The translations under genes were made by a program, and so were the position numbers. A DNA stretch of 46,796 nt from Owenia fusiformis (lineage: Eukaryota; Annelida; Polychaeta; Sabellida; Oweniidae), in contig CAIIXF020000034.1 of assembly GCA_903813345.2 (NCBI GenBank), forward strand, positions 1 through 46,796. The letters are read 5' to 3'. This document shows positions 1 to 11,069 of the stretch, piece after piece. Every line of letters begins with the position of its first letter. Within the stretch, counting starts at the first letter, position 1. The notes under the pieces were generated by a model. It was not told the origin of the DNA. It searched no databases and saw only the letters and a program-made list of their open reading frames with translations.

Positions 1-120
1 CATTTAAGTTTGACTATGCAAATCATTCTAAATATCATGTTACGGGTATGTTAGTCTTCATTCATGACTATTTTAAGTATATTGACCATACAATCAATCG
101 ATATATCAAACTATCATTAA

Positions 121-340
121 GTAGGGACACAAAGGGCAACATATTAAAAACACAAATCATAAAATAACCCCTAAAATGCAATATATCTATGAATCTTAAT
201 CTTGAATCTCAGCAAAAGTACCATTATCACCTCGGTTGGTATGCAGTAGGTTTAACCTAGGATATTCAATTTAGAGGACATATTAAGCATCATTATCAAA
301 GGTTGGACACAAAGGGCAACATATTGAAAACACAAAACCT
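121..340. repeat. Two dispersed copies of a ~35-bp word
   Basis: The word GGACACAAAGGGCAACATAT followed by an A-rich stretch occurs at about 124-158 and again at 304-338, 180 bp apart, with one or two differences. No coding potential is visible. It is probably a remnant of a longer duplicated repeat. Confidence 0.6.
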
Positions 341-584
341 GGGTATTCAACTGAAATACTAAAAATCTAGTTGTGACTTTCCAATATATGATATATTTGG
401 CATTTTTAAAGAATAATGCAAGTCAAATGATTGCTTTTTAAAATTGAAAAGGTGCATGTAGGATAGTTTTTTTGTCAGTTTGAAACCCATTGTTTTGCTA
501 TCAAACAAGTGGAAGTATTTTTAATCTATCCATTGTACAACATATAATTAATATGAAGTAAAATATTTTAGTTTGACTAAGGAT

Positions 585-1430
585 GAGAACTATCTTACAA
601 GCAGTGTCCCTTTAATGGCTAAATGGATATTGATTCCATCTTTCAGCAATATATCATCTTTTGGGACAGGCATCAAAAATAGAATGACCCATTTGTTTCT
701 TTTGGTGAGAACTACCTTACAAGCAGTGTCCCTTTAAACAGCTACATGGATATTGATTTAGTCCCTCAGCAATATATCATCTTCAGGGGTAGGCAATTGA
801 ATGAAGAATCAAAAATAGATTGACCCATTAGCCTCTTTGGTTGAGAACTACCTTACAAGCAGTGTCTCTTTAAATGGGTAAATGGATATTGATTCAGTCC
901 GTCAGCAATATATCACATTCAGGGGTAGGCATGACTGATGAATCAGAAGTATATTGACCCTTTGATTGTTTGTCAAAAATATTTTAGTGTTCATTATGGT
1001 GAGAACTATCTTACAAGCAATGTCCCTTTAAATGGCTGAATGGATAATGACTCAGTCCCTCTGCAATATATCATCTTCAGGGGCATGCATGGATGATCGA
1101 TCGAAGATAGATTGGCCTATTTGTTTCTTTGGGTGAGCACTACCTTACAAGGTGTGTCCCTTTAATGGCTAAATGGATATTAATTCAGTGTCTCTTCAAC
1201 ATATCATCTCCAGAGATAGGCATGACTGATGAATCAAGAGAAGATTGACCCATTTGATTCTTTGTTTAAAACATTTTAGTGTTTATTATCATGAGAACTA
1301 CCTTACAAACAGTGTCCCTTTAATGACTAAATGGATATTAATATTCAGTCCCTCTGCAACGTATCCTCTTCAGAGGCATGCATGCCTGATAAATCAAAAA
1401 TAAATTGACCCATTTGATACTTGTCTGATA
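585..1430. repeat. Six-copy tandem repeat, unit ~122-158 bp
   Basis: Copies begin at about 585, 707, 843, 1001, 1135 and 1293, each with GAGAACTACCTTACAAGCAG or a close variant. Each then runs through a block reading GTGTCCCTTTAA, AATGGATATTGATTCAGTCC, AATATATCATCTTCAGGGG, GGCATG and ATTGACCCATTTG. The copies differ by point changes and small indels, so the array is old. No reading frame survives through it. It is either a minor satellite or the tandem core of a mobile element. Confidence 0.85.
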
Positions 1431-3318
1431 GTTTGTTGCCTTGGTGTCTGGCAGATCCAATATGGCCTCCTTTTTTAAACTAAATTTTTTGCTATACTTT
1501 CACATTGTACGTATATCTTCCGCAGCCAGGACCCTCTTTCATTTCATGTTTTAACTCTGCAATTATGTCAATACTAAACAATAAAGGTGAAATCAGAGGG
1601 GGTCTGACCTGCGGAAGCACCTCAATCTGTCAGTGACTGCAGAAGGTCATTTATTCTTAAAAACAAGAACACAATGGGGTGCCTTTCGAAACAATAGGAT
1701 TACAAAGTATCCATGCATAGTTGATCTGCTTAGTGAAGGTTATTATGCTCAGACACAATGCAGTTTTATAGTGAAAAGTCAATTTAAGTGTATCTACAAA
1801 AATTAAGATTTTATTCAAGGTTTTGTAAAAATATGTGAAAATTACTCATTTTAAGAGTCAGAATGACATGTATTAAGAATCACTGTAAAAAACAACTTTT
1901 TACCATATTCTTGATATTATTTTTGTGATTTGTTGAAAATATACTTCTTAAAGATTCATATTATATAAAAAATAATCCTGGAATTCCAATTTAACCTTTT
2001 CAAAGTCCTCATAGGTACACTAATGGGTACGGATCCTTTAGAGTGAACGATAAAGTCCAAAAGTATTACATCAACTTTCCTGAATTGAATGGGTACCTTC
2101 GGTAATAGGTAAAAGATGAGTTCGAACATTTACGACAACTTTGATGGGTTTTAATCGCCAAATATAAAGAATGTCTGATAAGCGATTTAAATGACTTCTG
2201 TTTGCCAAACTTAGAAGACGGGTGTACTTTCATCCCATTACCCCAAGTGGGGACATATTGTTATTGTGTCCCACTTTTTGTGGATTATGTTCGGCGTTTG
2301 GCGAAAGATGTTCGGCGTTCGGCGTAAGTATTAAATGGCAGGTGGTGACATTTTGTATGTTAATGCCTTTTTCAGTAATGTGATAGTCGATGTTCACCTT
2401 TGTTTAAAATAATCATTCATAATATGTGAATTGCGATATTTTACAATTGTACGAAGGCGCCGAAATTGGACCTTAAACGTACATATGGGCGACATACAGA
2501 TGAGAAAGTATATTTATTTTTCATTCACATGAGCCAAAGTAATTGTTACAAATAATTTAACATGCTCATATCTCGATTAGGACTACGCCATCTTTAACCA
2601 ACGTACATAATTCAAAAATTTTGTCGCTTAGCGATTTATCATCTTGAAAAGAGCATCTTTTAGATTTGTTGAATGTTCTAGCAGAAATTTGCTGCTTGCC
2701 TCTTAGCTCCTTTTACGATTTACGGGAAGCAATGATAAAAGTAGAATAGCTTATGAAATCAAAATTTCAATTAATAGGGCATAAGTACAAATAAATCCTA
2801 TATTACCACTATATGAGGCAACGCTAAGCCGCTTCTTCAATTCTGCTATTTCAAAATTCCAATGACAATAAATGAGAATTAAATATCCGTTGAATATTTC
2901 CAAAACTGAAATGCTTGGATAAAACGCACACGCATGGCAACATCTCAATGTGTAAACCATCATGATTCTATCTTATTTATAAAATAATAACGCATGAATT
3001 AAGTTGAGATGAATAAAGAAAGAATATTACCCGTACAGTAACACATAATCTGATTATTTTGAGGGTTATTTGTTAATTTTGATACAAAGTTTTTTTGTAA
3101 ACTTAATAAGTGTTCATCTATTTGTCGAATGGAAAAGAGGTTGTCTGAACGAGAATTCATACTTCTTAACTGATTTTGTTCAATAAAAATTATCACGTGT
3201 GCGTAGATTTTAATCAAATACTAGCACGTAATTAAAAATCAAATTAAATGGATCAAAATACGCACTATTCAGAGTTTATATGCTCATGTCAATCATTTGA
3301 TTTTACTCATTGGTCATT
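1431..3318. other. Intergenic or downstream sequence without a supported gene
   Basis: AT-rich sequence. The short open frames here have no recognisable motif and no splice or start context. A small GTTCGGCGTTTGGCG / GTTCGGCGTTCGGCG direct duplication lies at 2289-2327. Nothing else was recognised. Confidence 0.6.
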
Positions 3319-3721
3319 TCATTCTAGATATTTTACACGGTAGATCTCACCAGACCAAAAGCATCCTACAATTAAATTCCCCTCACTGTCTATTGCAACG
3401 TCTACAGGACAATTGATGTCAATGCACTTGTTAATCATCAACTCTTACTCCTTTAGTCACCTCATTCTAGGTATTTTACACGATAGATCTCACCGATAAA
3501 GCATCCTATAATTACCATCACTGTCAACAATCGACGTTATTGGTAATGCTCGAGTCAATCATCCGATCTTACTTTTTAATCTCATTCTAGGTATTTTACA
3601 CGGTAGATCTCACCATACCAACATCCCACAATTAAATTTTTCTCACTGTCTATTGCAACATCTACAGAACAATTGATGTCAATGCTCTTGTTAATCATCC
3701 ACTCTTACTCCTTTAGTCACC
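3319..3721 (-). repeat. Three tandem partial copies of the 3' end of the TRIM-like gene
   Basis: On the minus strand the last ~25 codons of the TRIM-like gene, its stop codon and some 3' flank recur three times beyond the real end. In-frame-looking stops lie at 3319-3321, 3462-3464 and 3582-3584; the gene itself stops at 3722-3724. Spacings are 143, 120 and 140 bp. The first and third copies still read much like the gene's last propeller strand (AIDSEGNLIVGC, then GEIYRVKYLE). The middle copy has internal deletions. This looks like local tandem duplication of the exon end. Confidence 0.85.
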
Positions 3722-5498
3722 TCATTCTAGGTATTTTACACGGTAGATCTCACCAGACCAACATCCCACAATTAAATTACCATCACTGTCTATTGCAACA
3801 TCCATAGGCCTCTCGATGCATTTACCTTCTGTTATTAGCAACTGACGGCAATTCAAAGTGGAACTTAGAAGATGAACTGTGTTGGTTGTGCTACTAGCTA
3901 CTATCACATTTCCAAATACATCACTGCATACTCCTCTTGCAACAAGCGTATGTCCTCCCTGAGTATTCGGATCATATGTAAATAGCTCCTCTCCCTGAGA
4001 ATTATAACACATAATGTGATAGCTGTATGAAATGATTGCTTCATTATTGGACGTGATTGACATCCATGGTACATTTCCATCCTTTTTTACATCACATGTT
4101 GATATTATTCTCTTCTCTTTAATGTTAATGAATGATAATTTGTTATGTGTGTCATTGCCTCCATGTATTACTGCCAATTCTCCTCCTTGAGCTGCTGCTA
4201 CACAATGCACTGGTCGATTCACACAATCTACTGATCCTATACGCTCACCCTCATCACTCAGAATGCTAATGGTACCAGAATCATAATCTACACATATTAT
4301 TTGATTGCCTATTGATGTAAGTCTTATACATTCCATATCGATATGATGCTTAATAACATAAGTGGTGGGATCATGAATGTTAATACCAGCTTCAGAGTGA
4401 GCAGTTAGTACACTTCTGTTCTCTAATACAGTAACGTTATGGATCTCAGGAGTAGTTTTACACAATTTCTCTATTTTAACTTGTTTTAGTACAATATTCC
4501 TCGTGGATGATATTTTACCGAATATTAGACCTGCTCCTGTAGAATCACCATCAACATACTGTGGAATGGCTAGTTCTTGTCTAATGTCAGCTATTGGGGT
4601 TTTCTTCCATTCTTGTACTTTCTCGGCTAGTCCTTGTAGAAATCGTATACTGTCGTCTGGGTTTTCAAACTTTTGATCCGAGTTCAGTTGTTTGAGAATA
4701 CTTTGTGCTTGGCTTATTTCTGACTGAAGTTGATCATTATGCGCTTTGATCTTTCTAAAATTGTCCTCCTGTATATTGTCGACCGTGACTATGGTCTCAT
4801 CGTGCTGTTTTGTCATACTTTCTATTTGATCGTATTTAGTTTCTTCGATATCAACTGTAGACTTTCCTTCCGTCAATTCATGTTCGTATTGCGTATTGAC
4901 TGCGTTGGTTTGAACTTGTTTTGCAGATTGAACTTTTTCCTTCACTATTGCTGCTTTATTATCAAGATGCTCTTGAAATCTATTATTGTTTGTAATTATT
5001 CTTTGTAATGTCGACTCTCTTTGTTCTGACTTGTGGATAAGACCTTGTTTAAGTCCAACAGGCTTATGTCCCTCGTGAGTGGTAACGATGCAGTCTCTGC
5101 AAACAACCTCACTGCAGCGTATACAATAGAACTTCAGAGGTTCATCAGGATGGCCTGTGCAATGATTAACGGGTTTTCGAGTTTTCTTCACTTTTCCAGG
5201 AGTTTCTTCGATTTATGTTTTATACTTTCTAAAACTCCAGACAATGCATAATTCCCTTTTAATTCTCTCGCTCCCCCTCCCGGCATATCGATTTGTTGTT
5301 TACATACAGGACAAGGACACTTTTCTTTGCCTTTTTCAAGGGCCCAATTATCTAAACATCGGCAACACATGGTATGGCCGCAAGGTGTCAACTTGGGCTC
5401 CTTTAGCCGCTTCATACAAATAGGACAGTTGAGTTCATCACCCTCTAGTTCCACGGCAGCAATGTCATCCTCTTCATCACTTGTGTCAAGCTGAGCAG
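3722..5498 (-). CDS. TRIM-type RING/B-box/coiled-coil/propeller protein, large 3' exon, with a frameshift between RING and B-box
   Basis: Likely a TRIM-family E3 ubiquitin ligase or scaffold protein. The exon opens after a good acceptor (TTTTTTCAG, exon from 5498) in phase 1 with an acidic stretch (DTSDEEDD). A C3HC4 RING follows at 5427-5302: CPIC, CGH, CCRC, CPVC, with all eight ligands present. A B-box follows at 5161-5066: ligands C-H-C-C-C-C-H-H, CTGH to THEGH. A Gln/Glu/Lys-rich coiled coil of ~150 residues comes next, then ~270 residues of WD/NHL-like strands ending in DSDGNLIVGCWSGEIYRVKY. The RING frame stops at 5188-5190. The B-box frame is open only from 5212 downwards, so a one-base shift within 5188-5212 is needed to join them. 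Neither block has its own ATG start. Either the gene is broken, or the assembly has an indel, or there is real frameshifting. The TRIM identity is firm; intactness is not. Confidence 0.85.
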
Positions 5499-6211
5499 CT
5501 GAAAAAATGTAATGTTCATTTAGTAATGTGAATCAAAGTTGGCGGGATTTTGCTCGAGGCAATCGTAATGTCTTACACTTAAGTGTGCTGTTTGAAGATT
5601 GCTTATGTTCAAGAAACTCGTACATTCTACTGTCAATTGTGTTTATTAAACGTCATTGTTGATTGAAAACAATTGAGTGTTATTTAGGATTGGGATCATA
5701 GCTTTTAGAAATATGTATTATTAGAAATATGTATAAAACGAGGCATGATTGATTTTTAATTGAAACTATTCAGCTGAAGCACGGGGAGTAGCTGTTCCAG
5801 TGTAAATGAGCATAACCAGTCCCCATAATTCGAGTTTTACTCAGTTTATAATTACCTTTGCAAACACGCAAGGTAAGTATATTTTTCTTTTATTCTTTTA
5901 CTTTCGAACATTTTCAATTCATTTTCTGGGCCAGAGAACTTGCAAACTATGTGAGTTGGATGGAGTGGAGAAGGAAATTCACTTCTTGATAACATGTCCA
6001 CACTGTAAGCTCCTTAGGGATACTTTTTTATGGTCTGATCATTTATTATGAAAATGGCCATTAGATAGCAAAATATTTGTTATTTCATTTAAAGATGGCA
6101 GCACTAAGAAAAGTATTTAATATATGTAATGAAATGTTTTTAAACATGAGACACAGAAATAAAATATTTCAAACTTAAACTTCAGGGTGTACCAGAACTC
6201 ATGAAAAAATT
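5499..6211. other. Intron or intergenic sequence, no gene supported
   Basis: If the upstream exons belong to the TRIM-like gene, this is the beginning of its last intron. AT-rich. A short plus-strand frame near 5806-6051 shows CKLC and CPHC pairs but no complete zinc-binding pattern and no start or splice context. Confidence 0.5.
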
Positions 6212-6284
6212 TTGAGGGAGATATAAGGCATGGACGATTTTCATTCTTTTGTGCACTAAATTAAACATACTGTACATTGAGGAA

Positions 6285-6932
6285 CTAGACAACAGCAATG
6301 TCAAAGTGTAGAAAATCCCATCGAACAGAAATGACTGGCATTTTTACAAACGAAATATAAAGCAAACATCGTAAAATAACAACCATCAGAAATGCCACCA
6401 TTTTCAAAATGGTTGCTCACTAGCCAAGTTGTCAAAAAGTAATATGCTTTTTAGGCACATATAAATTTTTTTAAAAATCGCACACACGTCCATTTCTTAA
6501 AAAGGCCGCCTACTACCAAAAATGTCATTAGACATTGTGCCATGCTTATAGTATTGACTAATCAAATATGAACAAAATTGGTCAACTACTTTTCAAGTTA
6601 CAGCAAAAATCGTAAAATGACGTTCAAAGGCAGGCATTTTTCAAGATTGCTTCCAAGTATTTCTTCTATATTTACATTTCTACCTTAATCAATGTTCTAT
6701 ATTTTTACATTTAGAACATATTGCTATTACGGTTTTATATACAGTACCTAAATTACTGTAAAATCGACACTATAATGGCTGCCATTCTTTAACGAGCGGT
6801 CATTTTGAAAATCAGCTTTCTAGCAGAACTTGTACTCCCATAGGGCACATGTGTTCAAAATATGAACACAATCGGGCGAATGGTATTTGATTTATCGCCC
6901 GGACGGATGTACGACGTACGGACGGACGGAGG
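6285..6932. mobile_element. Sequence inserted in the left terminus of the 6212-9010 element
   Basis: Comparison of the two inverted termini shows that this block is absent from the right one. It starts CTAGACAACAGC and ends with a GACGGACGGAGG motif. Near the end lies a hairpin with CGGGCGA and TCGCCCG arms (about 6874-6902). No open frame. The CTAGAC start resembles the elements of the large array, but no subterminal AAATTGAAC-type hairpin is present, so membership is not claimed. Confidence 0.5.
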
Positions 6933-8033
6933 CATGAATTTCAGGCACATATCTTTTATATTTCTGAATTTATAGAAATTTGAATTCTACATCGCCACAA
7001 ACAATTTACGTCACATTTTGGTCATATTTATACAACTTCTCTACTGTAATAGCATTTTTTATTGAAATATTTCAGCGTTTCTGTACATTAGTTATTAGGA
7101 TAATACACATTCACCTAACGCATCTCTACAGAGTAATTTTCATATAAGTATACAGGGGTGTAGCTGAGGATTTAGGCAACTAGACGAAAATGATGTGTGA
7201 ATGAAAATGGTTTGAATCTGCTCTAAAACACTTCCTTGTTACCTCCCCTCCCCTCCCCATATTAATCTTTATTTCTCATGACGTCGTACCTTTATCTGTT
7301 TATTTTTACGAGTACATCTGTTTTCATCATCTTCATGATATTATCGATAGAATTCAATAAAATTATCAAACACATTATTGCGTATAATAAGCTTTTAAAA
7401 TGTATGCAAACGAACTGACCCTTTCCTGGCATATTCCTGTTATGAACTAATATGGTGGTTGGTACTCAGATATTAATAAGTCCATCATTGTTGATTGTAA
7501 ACTTTATTTTAAAACTTGCATTTCTCGAAAGCTGTAACTGAGAAAATTTGTCACTTTTTTCTTATATTTACTAAAATGACGTCATATGCGATTTTTATCG
7601 TAATTTTATGTACACCACTGGCGATCTTGTAGTCTTCCTTGACTTATCTAATTTCGTTTTTACAGAAATTACACATCGATCCCGGGCCGTTTTAGTACAC
7701 AAGAAATTAATTTAGGTTCGAAATCCTTCTGAGAGCCTTACGGGAGAGTTATAGAGCAGTCAGTCTCTCTTCTTTCATTGTTGAACGTATTCCTGGGAGA
7801 TTTAGGAAGATGAAAGATTAGTGGCAAGGACAATTGAAGTGTTTTTAAACGTGAACCTTTGATGAAATGCATGGTGTATGATAAATTAAATGAGAATGAA
7901 TGCTACATTGGAAGGTCTTAGTAAAAAGGAATGGGAAACTTTATGAGGTTCTCTTGTATTTTGTGGTGAATAAGGGATAGGTAAATTAAAGAATTCCCCA
8001 CTTAGGATTTCCAACTCGACGCAATGGCCTAAT

Positions 8034-8656
8034 CTGCAGTTGATATCTTTTCAGCTACTCTTTATACACATTCCCGTATCGTTCTATAGCTATTCATGTA
8101 GGCTCCCCCGAAACACCATGATGTAATTCTTCCTCTGTTTCAGTGACATGGCCCAACAATCTTTGTTTAAGGTCCACAGAAAAATGAAAGTTTTGTAGTG
8201 CAAAATCTGGCAAATATGAAGCTCTACATATAAATAGAAGTTTGAATAAAATAAAGTGGAGGCAACACAAACATGTAGTGACTAATACACCGATGCATTG
8301 TCAATATGCAAAATCATTTTGCCAAACGAATGGGGACATTTCTTTCAGATTTCAACTAGTTTCTGCAGTTGATGTCTTTTCAGCTACTCTTTATACACAT
8401 TCCCGTATCGTTCTATAGCTATTCATGAACGCTCCCCCGAAACAACATGATGTAATCCTTCCTCTAGATCTGTTTTAGTGACCTGGCCCAATAATCAGAA
8501 AAATGAAAGTCTCAGTGTAGTGCAAAATCTGGCAAATATGAAGCTGTATATATAAATAGAAGTTTGAATAGAAAGTAAAGTGAAGTGACTAATACACCGA
8601 TGCATTGTCAATATGCAAAATCATTTTGCCTAACGAATGGGGACATTTCTTTCAGT
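8034..8656. repeat. Tandem duplication, two copies of ~315 bp
   Basis: Copy one (8034-8348) and copy two (8363-8656) share CTGCAGTTGAT, TTTTCAGCTACTCTTTATAC, ATTCCCGTATCGTTCTATAG, GTGCAAAATCTGGCAAATAT and an end of GGGGACATTTCTTTCAG. The second copy lacks about 30 bp. The pair lies inside the inverted-terminus element and has no coding potential. Confidence 0.85.
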
Positions 8657-9098
8657 CGCTCAGGAACATGTCATATGATCCTTCACCAAGCCAAATATCC
8701 ACCCCGTTGATGTATGGGGTCTCTTTGAACATATGTATTATTTCTTTGAAAGTGCTATATATGGAAATTGCTCGATTAATCTGATACAAATAACATTGCT
8801 CTTAAAATTGAGAATTATAGTAAAAATTGAAAAAATGCGACATAAATTATCTGACAACTCCGGGGTTTGTGGTGGTGTAGAATTCCAATGTCAATAAATT
8901 CATAGACACAAAAAATGTGTGCCTGAAATTCATGTCAGTTATTCCTCAATGTATTTAAATAAGTGCAGCTAGTTTGAAGAAAAATCAGCCATGCCTTATA
9001 TTTCCCTCAATTGCATTGACAATAGACGAAGAACAGAATTAAGTCCAAAACTATGTAACGCGTGTGTACTTGCTTGCTTTCTTTTAAGTTAATAGTAC

Positions 9099-9199
9099 AA
9101 TAACGTCATTTCTAAGGGCGATATAGTGAAATATTGAACCAAGGGCCGAAGGCCCAAGGTCCAATATTTCACTATATCGCTCGCAGAAATGACGTTATT
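9099..9199. repeat. ~100-bp near-perfect palindrome (foldback)
   Basis: The left arm from AATAACGTCATTTCT through GCGATATAGTGAAATATTG is mirrored by CAATATTTCACTATATCGC through AGAAATGACGTTATT. The tip is GGGCC, GAA, GGCCC (centre 9148-9150). Only a few bases are mispaired. A degenerate copy of one arm is seen near 9330-9375. Confidence 0.85.
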
Positions 9200-9202
9200 A
9201 GT

Positions 9203-9426
9203 ATTATTACCACCGTTAACGACCAGGACTGAAACAGCAAGAAAATCTTACGCATTGAACGATATCTAATTTCCCGGGGAAAATTGCCGGTCCAGAATAT
9301 ATTCTAGACCGGTCCATATGGACCACCACTATGACGTCACACATTTCTCAGGTCGATATAGTAAAATAAACGCCTTCTAAACTAGCACTAAAACCCCTAG
9401 AACTGTCCCGGCAAGGTGGTAATAAT
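9203..9426. mobile_element. Possible MITE with 12-bp inverted ends
   Basis: ATTATTACCACC at 9203-9214 is the exact reverse complement of GGTGGTAATAAT at 9415-9426. The ~200 bp between have no coding capacity and include a diverged copy of the neighbouring palindrome arm. It is too short and too isolated to classify. Confidence 0.4.
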
Positions 9427-10807
9427 AACCATTATTTTTAAAAATAGAAGAACTGTGTGTAAGTAACGTGTACTTACTTGGTACATAATTTTGCCACATA
9501 GCTGGGCAAATGACTGGAACCATAGCTTTATGGGTATTTCATATCCAATTTATGGGTTAACTACAGGGTGAGACAAAAAGGGAACCCAAACAAATATTTA
9601 TGACCCCCGTCATCAAGCATGGGCATCAAATCATATCCAGCACAATTAAACGTTGTTAAATTTAATGTTCTTTCATTCTAAATAAGTTTCATTGGTCTAT
9701 ATCTGATAGTCACAATTTTATGGCCATTTTACAAAACATGCTCAATATAAGAGACACCCCCGATATGATCCTTTTATCTTTGTAGCTATTTCAAAGATAT
9801 TGTCCACACTTACAACTCTAGACTACAAATGGGCGTAGCAACAGTGTTTTGTTGGGCTCGTGAGAACCTCCCAAATTCGCCTCTAACCCCCTTTCGTTAT
9901 AAAGTGAACATTGGTCAGGATCAACCCCCTTTTCTGAAAAATCAACATTCAAGCTCCAGGATGGTAACAAACCACACTCTTAAAAAGATGATTATTTTTG
10001 TGCACATATTGAATCGCCCGTTTGACTAGCTATTTGATGAATCACATACTATATTCCGTAATAATGATTGGTTCATTTTAACCGTTTCCGTTGAACGGAG
10101 CCCCCTGCCATTTCCTTATAAAACAAACCCCCTGTTGAAGAAAATCAGACCCCCTTAGTAAATTCTAGCTATGTCCCTGTAGAAACATCAGAGAGTTGAA
10201 ACAAGATAAGATATAAGAAGAATCCATTACCCAAGGTATCTGGACAGTGAGAGTACTATCAGAACAAGTTCACCCAATGCGTTCCACCTAGCCACCAGAG
10301 ATGAAACTTGCCTTTTAAGGATGTTTTGTAAATAACCATTGAATCGTGGTCATTTGAAATAGACCATGGCCAATAAAACTAAAAAATGATAGGACATTGA
10401 ACAAAGGATTGGTATCGATATGGCGAACTTTTTGAACACACGTTTCTCTTGAACCTGTCAATTTAATGGTCATATAAAGGTTCGGAAAGACATTTAATTT
10501 CATTCTCAAGAATTGGTAGAAAGGAAACAATTGCACTATAAAACAAAAGAAAATGTTGACAAAAACAGTTATATAAAATATATACAAATAATTTTCGCAT
10601 TAAATTGTTTGTCAATCAGTCAACATTTCATAAAAGGACCGTGTTTTTTACAGACTGTTTTAAATAATTGGTTTAAGAGAAAAACATTGTTTCAGAATTC
10701 AGTTCACCATATCGATACCTATATTTTTTGATTGTGTCAAATATGATTTTTAACCAATGCTGGATGGCCGAGTTATTAAATTTTTTTGGATCACTCTGTA
10801 TATTTAC
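9427..10807. other. Non-coding, no feature recognised
   Basis: If the upstream exons belong to the TRIM-like gene, this is part of its last intron. The open frames near 9829-10029 and 10315-10731 show no protein motif. CCCCCTG-rich short repeats near 10100-10160 look like old repeat debris. Confidence 0.5.
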
Positions 10808-11069
10808 CTAGATATTCATCTGAGTGTTTAGTTATATCTTCTGTCCATGGATCAGTTAGCTTTTTTTCATACTGTTTTGTATAAGGTGTACTTCCGCTTG
10901 GTCCAACATCGTATACGCTTGTTGTTGCAGACTCATGGCTTCCCTGTAGTGCTTGTTTCAATGGTGATAAATACTCGTCCCCAGCAAAATGTTTTTCCTT
11001 ATCGTACAATGCCATCATTTCTTTTTCTTTCTCGAGTGGATCTTCATCTGGGCTTGTACATGGACCGGG
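10808..11069 (-). CDS. Probable internal exon, likely of the TRIM-like gene
   Basis: On the minus strand an acceptor (TTAATATTCAG, exon from 11069) and a donor (TATCTAG then GTAAATATAC, exon end 10808) bracket a fully open 262-nt block. It encodes a charged segment (DEDPLEKEKEMMALYDKEKH, further on YTKQYEKKLTDPW). The product is not recognised; it is hydrophilic, with Ser/Thr- and Lys/Glu-rich runs. It ends in phase 1, which fits the phase-1 start of the RING exon at 5498. A second acceptor (CAAGCCCAG, exon from 11047) would make the exon phase 1 at both ends and so compatible with the next upstream block as well. Membership in the TRIM-like gene is inferred from strand, order and phase only; a transcript would be needed to prove it. 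Confidence 0.55.

Larger units (their letters stand above)
6212..9010. mobile_element. Candidate non-autonomous DNA transposon with ~145-bp inverted termini
   Basis: The left end, from TTGAGGGAGATATAAGGCAT at 6212, is matched in reverse complement by the right end, TTGAGGGAAATATAAGGCAT, read from 9010 leftwards. The similarity runs to CATTGAGGAA (left, to 6284). It resumes at CATGAATTTCAGGCACA (left, 6933) and runs to a block ending CACAAAC (left, about 7003; right, down to about 8866). The gap in the left terminus is a ~648-bp insertion. The interior has no open frame of note, so any movement would depend on an enzyme made elsewhere. No clear target-site duplication was seen, and the superfamily cannot be named. 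Confidence 0.6.

Noticed and set aside
4730-5251. Plus-strand open frames opposite the TRIM-like exon
   Set aside because: Antisense shadows of the coding exon, hydrophobic and without motif.
5806-6051. Small plus-strand zinc-finger-like protein
   Set aside because: Only two Cys pairs, no complete ligand set, no promoter or splice support. It lies in the likely intron of the TRIM-like gene.
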